Made by a program: the position numbers and the translations under genes. A stretch of 64,000 bases of DNA from NCBI GenBank assembly GCA_013399855.1, contig VXAY01001101.1, positions 496,001 through 560,000 on the forward strand. Reading direction: 5' to 3'. The notes below the pieces were generated by a model. The model was not told where the DNA came from. It worked only from the letters and a program-made list of their open reading frames with translations, and did no database searches. This document shows positions 27,701 to 39,300 of this stretch, one piece after another (the stretch's first letter is position 1; the number at the start of each line of letters is the position of its first letter). Origin of the DNA: Oxyruncus cristatus (taxonomy: Eukaryota > Chordata > Aves > Passeriformes > Cotingidae).

Positions 27701-30700
27701 ACAACATTATCCAGCTATCACTTTTAGAAACATCTTTCTAAAAGATGAGCCTAGACTCAAAGGCATTTTAAGCTGGAAATTAAAAAATTGAGAGAAATTA
27801 TTCCTCAAAGGAAACCACCCATGTAGTTAATTAGCAATGAGCCCTTCCATGACAGGGTGCTTTTTCATAATTTTACTTTCACTGAACTCAAATGAATCAT
27901 ATATTAGCTTTTGAAAATGCTTTGAAATGAAGGTTTTTGGCCTTAATGTAAGTAGTCATAAGAGAACGTAGAGGGGGTTAAAAGTTCAGGAAGATACTCG
28001 AGACAAATAATTGCATAAAATGTGTCAGTACATTCTCGAGGAGGAGAAAAAGCAATGGTCGCATATGAATCTTTAATGATTTTACTCCAGGATCAGCGAA
28101 GTCTTAATCAAAGGGGGATGCACACTTAGCCTGAGCAAATAAGGCATGAAGATTCAAACGTTCTTTCTGAATACTAATGTGGTTTTATACTTGGACATTT
28201 AAGTAACTGAGATTTGAAAATGTCAGAAGACCTCCAGAGCATCTGGAAGAAACCCATGATTCAGTTAAATATTTTAACTTTCATGTCTTGAACATAGATA
28301 TTATCCTAATTACTGCAATTAAAGTCTCCACTAAACATTTTTTTTTTTCAAGCAGAGTCAGGTTTGCTGAATGCCATTTGCAAGCACACTCTCAGAAAGG
28401 TCTCTGAATATTCTCTTTAGCATCAGAAGCTATTTATCCTCTCCTCAGCAAAGAGCACAGCAGGCAGTAGTAACACACACAGAGAAATGTTGAAAGGTAG
28501 GAAACTCCACCCTTCTATTTTATGGCAAGATTCCTAGATGTGAAAATGGTCAAGCATTTCCCAGGAACAGAAAGAACTGGCAGGAGAAATATGCTGCTGC
28601 TTTGGTTTTGCCAAACCTTTTTCTTTTTTTTTCCCTAATACTTAATTTACTTCGCTTTCTAATCAATACTATTGCATTTAACTGCAAACATGACCTAACA
28701 GTTTATTAGGTTTTGTAGTTAATTAAAGCTACAGCTACAACAAACAAGATTTTGACTTATCTCTACTGAACTGGCCATTCTCCCAGGTTACCCCAGTGTG
28801 AGTGCTTCTGCATGCCTGGGCTTTGCTTGTTTGTTTTCACTGTTATCACGTGCATTTGCACACATTTGTCTAAACCTGAAAGAGGAAGAAATATGAAATC
28901 ACAGCTATTAGTAACATCACTTATCTATGATTTGTAAAGCTCCCTGTAATCTTTCATATCAGAAGGAAAATGCTTCATCAGTTGTATGGAAACTCAGTGA
29001 TGTTCAATGATCACTAGTCAAACCTCTCTTATTTTCCAAGACACAAGGTCTATAGAGAGAGTGTCAAAGATATTTAACAGCAGGCAGTACAGACCAGCCA
29101 ACATATGCATTTATTTTAATGAGCGAGAGGGGATTGATTTTAAGGTGCCCAATGCAGAAATATTTTTACATAAAATATGTTCCCCACAGAGACACCTTTA
29201 GTATTTTAACATTTAGTACATATATATACACAGGAAAAAGCCTGATATCCCTGGGAAATAATAGATCAGGATTTGCAATTATTTTTAATGAGTGACGCTT
29301 ATGCAGTTAATTTTTAGAGGCTGAAGAGCTATGTGGATAAATTACTTATGAAAGATGATAGTGCTCATAAGATTTTACTATAGTGAGACTATCCAAAATC
29401 TATTCATTGGTAAATGGGTGCCACATAAATCCATTACAGCAAGCAGAGAGAAAACTCAGTGAATGAACGAATACCAAGGAAATACACAGGAAAAATATTC
29501 ATTAATTCTTAACATATAGGAAATGGATGTTTATTCCTTTAATAGAGAACCAGGATTAGCAGTTCCTTCTTGTATGTACACTGAAATAACTTGTACTTTG
29601 AGGAAGAAGACTACTAGATTCCTGCCACTAAATTAAAACTAATAGGAAGTACTTTCTGCTGCTTAGTACTAGTACAAGTTGGCCTTCATCCAAATATGTG
29701 TTGACAGAATTTTAATATAAATTCCTCTAACATGCATTTAAAACTGCTAGTAATCCACCTACTTTTTTTGTCCTTTTCTAGGGTTTTTTAAAGTGCCTGC
29801 TGAAAACAGTTCCACTGTTATGATAGTCAGAATACCTCACTTTAACTAGTATAGCTGTGATGTAAAAAATGCAAGCCAGACATACCCAAGAGGAACTGGA
29901 TGCAAACAGATTATTCTGACATTTGGTGGTGGTATTTCCTTCCCTGGCTTCATGAAATAAGTCTTAAAAGCATGAAAATCATCAGCACTCACAGCAAATT
30001 CTGGAAAATATTACGAGACCTGTGTTGTTCAACTTGCCTTTTGCTCCTGGAGGTGGCCCTTTCAAAACAAAGCTGAGCATCTTTACCAGTGCTCAGTGCC
30101 AGCATTAGTATTGCTGAGTTTGTGCACACAGTGAACTCATAGTTTCCACCCCTGCTGACATTTAGCAGAAGTTCTTTTTAGGAAGAAATGAAAAAGAAAT
30201 CCTTATTTCAACAGGCTATCTGAAAAAACAGATTTTCAAACAAGAAAAGATCTAGGATGGCTTTCTAAAGTCAGGTATTTCTGTTTACAGAATTCCTAAG
30301 GAAAAAAGTCCAGTCAGTTCAAATCACAAGTATTTGACCCTTACCAGCTCTTCGAGGGCACTGAGTTTGTAAGACAGTAGTATTAATCGTGTCTAGCAAA
30401 AAATGGACACTACAGCCTACAGACTTATGGATCCCTTATTTGATAAAGGAGGACTAGCACCAAATAATCGATCCTGCAGTCAAGAACTGATTTCTGGTCA
30501 CCACTCCCATTGTTTAGAGGGATTCCCAGGGAGGCCCAAACACCAGTTCTGAGGCTCTGCTCAAACAGCATTGGCACACTACTGGATCTAATGGTTCCTG
30601 ACTCTAATTTGACAACTGGGAGGACAGACTTATCTATACTCGCTGGGCAGAGAATTGCTCTTCGCAATTAGATGGCCAAATTCTCAAAAAACTTAAATAA

Positions 30701-33700
30701 TCTGAAACTTTAAATAGTAGTTGCTTTCCTTTCCTTTATGGTATTTATTTTTGAAAAATCATTGTTTTCTGCCTTAGCAATGAAGATATTTTGGACTAAT
30801 AAGACAAAGCAAATATATAGGGACATCTAAACTCTCAAAATGGGAGCATCACATGCTCCTGGTATTGTTTCCAGATATATGAGATCCTTGCTTGTTCACT
30901 CTCAAATGTTTTCATAAGTATTTTCTCCAGAGGTGACATTTCTGCTCAAAATCTCAGTAGAAAAAGCATAAGAAAATGTTGGTTTATTATCTGTGGCTCT
31001 CTACTGGGGTTTTTCTGTCACTACACAAGTACTCTGTGTTCAGATCTTAGAATAGGTATCAATTATTAACAAAGGTGGTGGAGAAAGCAAGCACAGTTTT
31101 TCATGACAAATGACACCATAAGCAGAGTTCCATAATCCAGCATGCAGCATTTTCATTTTTCAGAGGACAAAGAATGACTAATACATCAATTTCAGTGCTG
31201 TTCCCTGGCTTTTTTTGAAAAGCACCTTGCTATCCAGGACCACCCTTAATTTACCATCTTTTCAAGACAGAAAATGTAATGAAAACATCCGTCTCTGGTT
31301 TCAGCTAGCCTGTAATATTAAACATCAAAGTAATAGTTATTCTCCACCCACTCATCAATCATGCTCCTGCTCTTCTGACACATCATTTAAACAATCTAAA
31401 ATGGACGCCCCTGCTTAAAGAAATTTCCACTATTGCGGAAGGGAATGAAAACTCTGAACTCTATGAAATTAAGATGTACAGTCCTTCTTTTACACTGCTG
31501 ATCCAAAGCTTTAGATATTAATTCCTTAGTGTTGTTAAGGAGTCTAGAATTCAATTCATCATGACATGCCAGGTGCCAAACTCTACAGCAAGAGGTTTAT
31601 GGGAGATACATCATCACTCACTTCAGAAGAATTAGGGTGTTTATACCCACCTGAGAGCTTCCCATCCTTTTCACAATCAGATAAACAAATTGTCCTTTTC
31701 CTGTGACTCACTGTGCCCATGCCCCAGAGGAACACAAGCCACCTGGCTTGATCCAAAAGCCATCCGTGGGCTTGCTTCTGTCCATTACCCATCCCCATCC
31801 AGGGTGCAGGCTTGCTGGTTTGTGACGTGGAAAGATTTATAAGACACAGTGGAACAATGCCAGTCTCTCCTTGACAAAAATTAATTGCAACTGGCTGTTT
31901 CTGTAGGAGGGACTGTGCTTTTTAGCTGCAGAAACTGCTTGTTACCAAGCCTGGCTGCCACAAGGTTCTCTGTGGCCATGATGTGCAACTTCCCGCCCTC
32001 CTTTACAAAGTTCTCCATTTCCCCCAGCCCTTCAAAGGTACATTTCAGGGTTCTGCCTACAGTCACCCAATACTAGTCCCTGAACCCTTTGTAGAGTTCC
32101 TAACTCCTCCTCCACAGGAGCAAGTCATTGCTGGGGAATACATTTCAAATCATTTATGAATGTTCAGGGGCTCAGAAGCTGGGTGTCTAAGAGATTACAG
32201 ATAGAAGAGACAGTGCACGCTGAGCACTGCTTCGGAGAACAGTTTGTGTGTGTGCCTGCGAGCGTAGGTGTGTTGAGCAAATTTTTCAGTGACAGAATCT
32301 GGAAGCACCAGTTAATCTTCCTAATCCTTTGATCAACTTCATTGACCTAGGCATAGACTCTGCAGACCTGGAGTAAGGCAATCACTACAGCTGTATGGAT
32401 TTCTGCCACATCGTAGTTCCTCCGGAAGGTCTCGGCATCAGTGAATCATAGCCTAGTCCCGGCACACATACTGAGAGTCCAGAGGCCAAGAAGCTAATTG
32501 AAATCAGTGAGTTTATACACAAACACAACTACATGAACACGAAAACGTAAGTTGCACTTTGAAATGAATTAATATTTTTCGATTGAAAAAGTCAAACCGA
32601 GCCAGAAATCACTCACAAGTACGTGGTAGCAGAAAACTGTAACACACCAGCCTAACTGGTGTGATGTGTATAGCTTTGTCCAAAAGGTTGACATCATTGT
32701 TCAATGTTTCATGTTTTCTTAAACTTGATTTATCAGGGCTACAGAGTAAAGAAGTCTTTCACATTTTTGTTGAAACAATATTAACCCCTGTAACAGTCCT
32801 CTGGTTTTTTTCCTCTAAATTTCACCATTTAACACTTTAGTGTAGAAACTTGCCGACAACTGGATCCAGTCCAAATGCTTCATGCTTTTCAGAGGTGGAG
32901 GAAAAGGGGTTTCTTTTGGTGGGCTGTATTTTTATGAATAATGTATTTCCATACTACAACATCCCACTTGCTGTAAATCAACTGTCAACGAAAATTTGAC
33001 ACTCCTGCTTCACAGGCATTTCTCATAGCAGCAGCAATACCTTTGAGATGTTTCTCATCCAACCCCAGACAGAATTTGTGCAGCTCCTCAGCAGCAAAGG
33101 CTCACCAGGGGCTGTCACAGCAATGCAGCAGGGGTTGAAGGAGGCATTGCCACTAGAAATAGTTTGTGAAACTACTCATTGTCAGAAAGGGTTGTAGAGT
33201 GCTCCAGGGGGACAAAAAGGGGGTTGGAGAACAGGGGTTATGGGGGGCATAAGAAGGGAATTTACAGACTTGTTTGAGGACCTCAGTTTAAGGCAAGTCA
33301 GGGCAGATTGTGCTCATCTAAAATACTGTCTTACCTACTCTTGTTATGTTAACCTTGGGTTGCTAGTAAACCAAGGACTGAAAGGGAGGGCTTTGGCAGG
33401 CCTGGGATTGCTTCACCTGTAGTGTGAGCACTTCACTGCGATGGCAGATGTGGCTGGCTGAGCACTCTGGTGGCTGCCTTGCATGGACTCCTATAGCCAG
33501 AGAAGGTGCTGTGCTGCACACAAGCCTGAGCCGCCCGCCTGCCCATCCACAGCATTGCCACACCTGCAAATTTCCATGTGTCCACCTCCATGTGCTCATT
33601 TTGTCCCCTTTTTTTCTCCCTGAATTTGATACACTTGACTGCTCTTTATAGGGCAGCCCTCCCTCCGTAGCAATGCACAGACCATTTTGCATCTTGACAA

Positions 33701-36250
33701 AGTAGTAGGAGAAGGTAAAGTATAAGTGGAACCTAAAATTCTTCCACATAACCCATAAAAAAAAGTCAAATGAAATTGTAGAAAATGAAGTTATTTTTAA
33801 GAAGTAACTCTTAAGAGAATTAAAACACATCTGTGCTTCTTTTTTTTTGTCTAAGTGTAACATAATTGAACATTAAATAAAAGCACTGAGCATTTTTATT
33901 ACTTACCCTGAAACAGATCATTCTCTTAGTATATGTAGTTACACCCTTGGCTGATAAGTTGAGTAAATGCATCTAAAGACCTACAGTTCTGGAATGGCAC
34001 AGACAAACAAACCTGTTCTTTGAAAGTCCAGTAATGCAAGGCCAACAGAGTAGGTCTGAAGACAAAATCATTTCCAGACATTTTTTTTTTCTTCTTTATT
34101 AAAGCACAATGATTTGGAATGGTTTTCAAATGCAAGTCTGGTTCCCAAGGACCCAAGAAGGGCACTTGCTGATAAGAGCTAAATAGACACAAGCCTGTTC
34201 TACTTGAGATTATTTTGAGTCTTTGCAAAATGGACAGTTTCCCAAAATGTCAATCCCCAGAGAGTTAATCTTACTGGCTATATGAAATTATGTATCTGCC
34301 TCTGGCTAAACTAGAAGTGATACAAATCCAAACAATCGCTTTTCTAATAGAATACTAGAATATGTATCCTTTACACATCAATGCATCATCTACAACATCC
34401 TGTCAACGCTGTTTTAGTATATGCCAAAATACTTCAGGAGTTCCTAGGGGAAAAAAAAGGAAAAAAAGGGCCAGGGGGAGGCTTAGTTTATCTTTTCCTG
34501 CTTTTAACATTAAGAGGGGATTTCAAGCACTATCCACTTGCAGAAACATGGAACTTGGCACAACAATCCATGCCTTGTTACAGACTCCTGTAACTTGTTT
34601 TCAGTTTCAAAAATGTACCTTATATGGCTGGGGGAGGACAGCAGTTTCCAAACTATAGATTTTAATTGGCAATATGTTGCCTCTACAAGTCCCCAAAGTG
34701 CCTGAACAAAGGTCTCTGAACCATACCATAAACTTCAATCTAAAACCTGAAAATTCCCTCAACCTGAGTGTGGATTAGTTGATCTAATAGAGGACACCAC
34801 TTCTACTAAATAACTTTGCCTTGTTTATCCCTCCTGATAATTTTAGTTAGAAACACCAATATCTGCTATACCACAACCTCCACCTGGGTCTCCATCCTCC
34901 CTTGAAGAAAAGGGCCTGAAAGCTCAGGTACCCTGGTAATTCCTCTGGAAAAAACAGCTTTGCCAGCCAAAGGTATACATCAGAGGTGAGGACTGAAGGC
35001 TTGTGATGTCCCTGTTGCAGTCACTGGCCCTCTCTCCCCTTCACTTATGTCTTACCACCAGCTCAGCCAGCACCCAGGGCTCAATATCCCCCAGTGGAAA
35101 TGGGCACCAGACTGTAGAGTAACCCCCTGCACATCACATCTCCTTACTAAGTCTTTAACCATTTATTCTTTACTACTTTTCTTCATTTCATCTATACAAA
35201 GGCCTTATGGTAATAATGGTATAGAGATCTCTATATGTCCATAACAAAATAAGCAATCCTGGTACCTTCATCCAGGCTGAGGACACAGCACACAGGTTCT
35301 GTGCCCGTTCATTTGCCCTTCCCAGAGTTCTCCATGCCTTTTCATGATATTTGGCGCTCTCATTCCACTTGGTTAGCTCAAAGTTTTGATGTAGGTAGAG
35401 TGCTGCACCTGCTTGGACTGCTCTGCCATGCTCTGGCTCTGCCCTGTGCACTAACACAGCCAAAGGTACCAGACACCTGCTCCCACTCCTGCCCTTACGT
35501 ATCTTTGCTCCTACTTACTATTTCTGGTTAATTCAGCTACCTGTATAGAGGAAGAAATGTTTAATTTTAGTAACTGACTTCAACCTGAAAACATCATGTG
35601 TCCAGAGACTCAGAAAGTGTGAGCTCCAAGATCCCTTTGATCTGGCTTCCCAGACTCCTGGGATCTGGCTTATCTACCTCATTTCTCAGCTCCTCCAAAG
35701 TCAGGCTTCTCAGCCTCCCAAAGCACCTCACTCCAGACTGTGATCAGAATTTCTAGAGATTACAGGGTACTGCAAAACAGGACCCTTTGTGCCCCTACCT
35801 TTGTTACACTGCTGTTACTACTGAAAGCCACCTGCATTAAACACTACAGCTCATACATTGCCAAAATAACTGAACTTCATGCTATGAGCATCGTCCAATT
35901 CCCAGCCTGCAATCCATGTAACATAGTCCTTAACATACAGGTACTTTCAGACAATGCCACAAATCAAAATCATAACCCTAACAGTCCATTTTCCTCAACA
36001 TACACTATTATGCAATACAGTTTGGAAAGAGAAACGTGGAGAAAAAAAACCAGAGCTACCATCTAATAAACAACATTGTTTTATTGACAACACATTCTTG
36101 TTGGTCACAGATGACAAAAGCAATTTAGAACAATTACAGATTAACCACAAATACAACCAAATCCAAAGTCAAAGTGGATGCAGAGCGACTAAATAGCCAC
36201 AGTCTATAATACCTCTAACTTGGCTAATTCGTTTCAGTTCATCAATTCTT
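24751..36250. other. intergenic DNA, no gene recognised
   Basis: About 11.5 kb with no supported gene. It includes a GC-richer patch near 27190-27500 open in several frames, a motif-rich stretch at 27820-28150 that looks like a possible conserved regulatory element, and a stretch with more CpG than its surroundings at 32210-32640. Frames in 33363-33863 (minus, 166 codons) and 35740-36066 (plus, 108 codons) match nothing I know. A minus-strand AATAAA lies near 36075, downstream of the exon-like segment described separately. Confidence 0.5.
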
Positions 36251-36257
36251 AACTTAC

Positions 36258-36314
36258 TAAATTGTTCACCTCCTCCGGCAAGGCCTGTTTCAGCTGCAGC
36301 TCGATGTTGCCCTC
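36258..36314 (-). other. exon-like 57-nt segment with GC-rich third positions
   Basis: On the minus strand a pyrimidine-rich run ending in GGCCCACAG is followed by 57 nt and then the strong donor-like sequence GTAAGT. The 57 nt form 19 codons reading EGNIELQLKQALPEEVNNL, and 16 of the 19 third positions are G or C although the neighbourhood is AT-rich. Read without splicing, this frame meets TAA two codons later. A second frame also stays open across the segment for about 55 codons, and AATAAA occurs roughly 180 nt downstream. I cannot name a parent gene. It may be a lone exon of an unannotated transcript, a fragment of a retrocopy or old retroelement, or chance. Confidence 0.3.
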
Positions 36315-39300
36315 CTGTGGGCCAAAAAAACGGGAGAGCTCTTGTGCTCCTTCACACCTTCACCCTATCAAGAGAAATCTGGGCACAGTTTGCTCTTTCC
36401 AGCTGAGATGGAGTAAGCTGGAATAGATGAGCTGAATCCCTGTGAATCATGTAAATGCAACATTGTTCTCCAGATAAAATCACTTCTGGACTACTTTTGG
36501 AACAAGTCTCTGCATAGGAAATTATTCCACAGGAATAAACATCTACATCTTGCCAAATCAACCGCAGCTTACAAGATGTTATTTATGCTTTCTTCCAGCT
36601 GAGGAAGGGGTGGTGATATATGAAGTTTGCTAGAACAAAAAAAAAAAAAAAAAACCCAACCAAACAGACAAACAAACAAACAAAAAACCACCACAAAACC
36701 CTGCTCTTCATTTTTTTCAGAAGGTTTTAATGGCAGATTGATTTTTTAACATCCTTTGCCTGAAATTGGGAGGCTTCAGTCTTGAGTACCCCCAAGATAA
36801 ACCATTTTTGCTTAGCATTTGAGGAAGGCCTCTCCCTTGACTAGGCTGGGATGACTTTGTCTGCAACTGCCTTGTTATAACAGTTAGGTGTTTTTCACTT
36901 GTGTGACACTGCCCATGCTTTTGTCACTTGGGGACTGCAGCTCCCCATTTCTGTACGAGACTGAATTTAGGGCCCATCTGTATTCTGACCTGTGGCTGAA
37001 TTGATTTGGGATAGTATGTAGTTAGGTTGGTCTCCAGCTACTTTTCCACTTCCTAAGGATGGGATAAAGAGACAAATTCCTCACCAGTAGGAGGTAGGAA
37101 ATGCTCCAAACCCAGTGACTCACAAAACACAGACATCACTTAAAAACTGGGAAGCTAATATTTGATTTCTTCATGCCAGAAGCAACAGCCAGGAGACAGG
37201 ATAGGATTACCTGGGCTATGTGAGAAAAGACCATACTTCTTTTGAGCCTGATTCATGAGCAGTGAGAGCTGTTGAAGAGCACAGGGGAAGAGGGCTTGTT
37301 TTGGTATTTACATTGGTAATGAACAATTCTTTCTGCAAAGCCCCTAGCATTGTCACATCTGTCACTCCAGCAAAGTCCCCCAAGACTCCTCCAGGAACTG
37401 CACAGAGCTAAGGGAAGGAAAAGGTGTTTGAGGCAGCTGCAAGCAGAAACTGAGCTCCAATTCCTTTATCAGAGAGGCACAGCTCAGGTCTGTGCCAAGG
37501 TCAGTGCAAACCTCGGGGAGAGATGGTCTAATTTCCAGCCTAAAAAGTGAGACCATCCTCTGTCTTGCCATACTTATGGCCCTCAAGAACAAAAGCACCT
37601 CAGGCAGAGACTTTCAGGTTATTTAATTCCTCTGAAGATGCAAGTTGTCCATAACATTCTTATGGACGAACAAACAAAGGGGTTAAATCCTTAGCAATAG
37701 AATTTGACTCTACATGTAGTCAAGATGAAGCAATAAGTTGTGTAGTCTTGACTCACTGGTAAAATCCACCTCTGAATTCAGAAATGCACTTTGTGGTTGG
37801 GTTTGACTGTTGCTGTGGGCCAAACCAACTTCTTAAATCCGAACACAACCTCAAACTGAGGAAACTGAGGTCAGACAATTGTGGCTTGGGTTCATGTCTG
37901 CTTGCTACGAAGTCAAAGGCTTCCCTCTTGAAAACAGAGTGCTAATGATAAGCGACAATCCAAATGCAAACAAGAAAAAAAAAGCACCAAGAAAACATCT
38001 GGAAGCAATCCTGGTAGGAAGAGAACACAGAGACGTGGCCAAATGCTTCACTGCCAAAGAGGGGTGAAAAAAAAAAGGAAAATATTTATGACAAGGGGCT
38101 TTTCCCTGCCTGTGTTCAAAGATCATCAGCAGAGCATCTGTGTAGAATAAAAGACTAGGAGAGAAAGTACATACGTGGCGAGGAATGGGGAAAGTAGAAA
38201 CTGCTAGAAAAGCAACTCCAGACTAGCTTTTTAGCTGCTGATTAGGATGCGGTCTCAATAAATAGCATAATCAGCATTCATATACATCTGTCCAATAGAG
38301 CCTGTAAGAGCCACCATTTTCCCTTAACAATCACCAAGTTTAAATCAGAAATTACCATGTGCTGGCAAATAAAGTAAAATTTCTGAAATCTTTCTTGTCA
38401 CAATTGATCCATTGATTAAGCATCAGGATAACACAAGGAGTCAAATTAATTAAAGTCCCTGGAAACTTTCACAGTAGTGCTTTTGCTACAGCGGCTGCTG
38501 ACTCAATGAATTTAAATGAATTCCAGAGACCAGCTGGCAAAGAAAATATGTTGAAGCAGAAAGAAATTTTAAAAGCAAATCTGTGCATTTCCTGAAAAGG
38601 TAATTTTGCTGCATCTTGTTTCTGGGCAGGGGGGAAAAAAACCAACAACAACAACAAAAAAACACACACCAAATCCATGCAGCTTCTTTTCTCTCTTCTG
38701 CAGCCACTTTAACAGAAACATTCCTCCTTATTCCCTGTCCAGTTCTTACACATACACACCTTCGGGGCAGAATTCCAGATATTAGGAGATAGACAAAGAT
38801 TAAGGACAAATATTTACTCTGTTCTGGGAAGGGGAAAATGAGGAGCAGTAAAACCCAGGTTTTACTGTCTGATAAAAAGAGAAAGAGATGCCTGTTGCCA
38901 AGAGCACCCATGGCCTGGTTTACACTTCCCAGCTCCCAACACCTCTCTGCAGGAGGCTGAGGCTCCTGCTGGGGTCGGGTGAGCCCACAGCCTGGCAGCA
39001 GGCAGGACTCATGGTCTCTGTCCTCAGGAATCAGCTTTGGCACACGCCTTTGAGCTTCATAAGCTTCCTCCTCATGGGCTGCAAATACATGAGCCAACTT
39101 CCCTCACCAACTCAGGACACAGAAAAATCTGTTGTCTGATTTCAGGAGATCTGGTTCTGCAGCTGAAAGCACTTTTAACCTACTGTCAAATTATATAATG
39201 GAGCAAGAGACAAATTACCCCCTCTTTTCAGCCCTGCTTGAAGTGAGTTTCACAGACTTTATTCTTCCTCTGAATCACTTCAGCTCTGAAACAGTCTTCC

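Noticed and set aside
33363..33863. 166-codon minus-strand ATG frame
   Set aside because: Composition varies along its length like intergenic DNA. No domain, signal or splice structure supports it.
34840..36070. Possible degraded retroelement or pseudogene
   Set aside because: Frames on both strands are moderately long, but I could not match any part to a known element or gene and saw no terminal repeats; only the 36258-36314 island kept specific support.
36260..36410. Plus-strand cysteine-containing frame with spacing reminiscent of a zinc knuckle
   Set aside because: The CCHC pattern is not met (no correctly placed glycine or histidine) and no neighbouring retroviral domains are visible, so a gag remnant is not supported.
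38486..39097. 203-codon minus-strand open frame
   Set aside because: It opens at TTG rather than ATG, shows hydrophobic and poly-cysteine patches typical of translated simple sequence, overlaps open frames on the other strand and matches no family. In a GC-richer patch of this size a frame of this length is plausible by chance.
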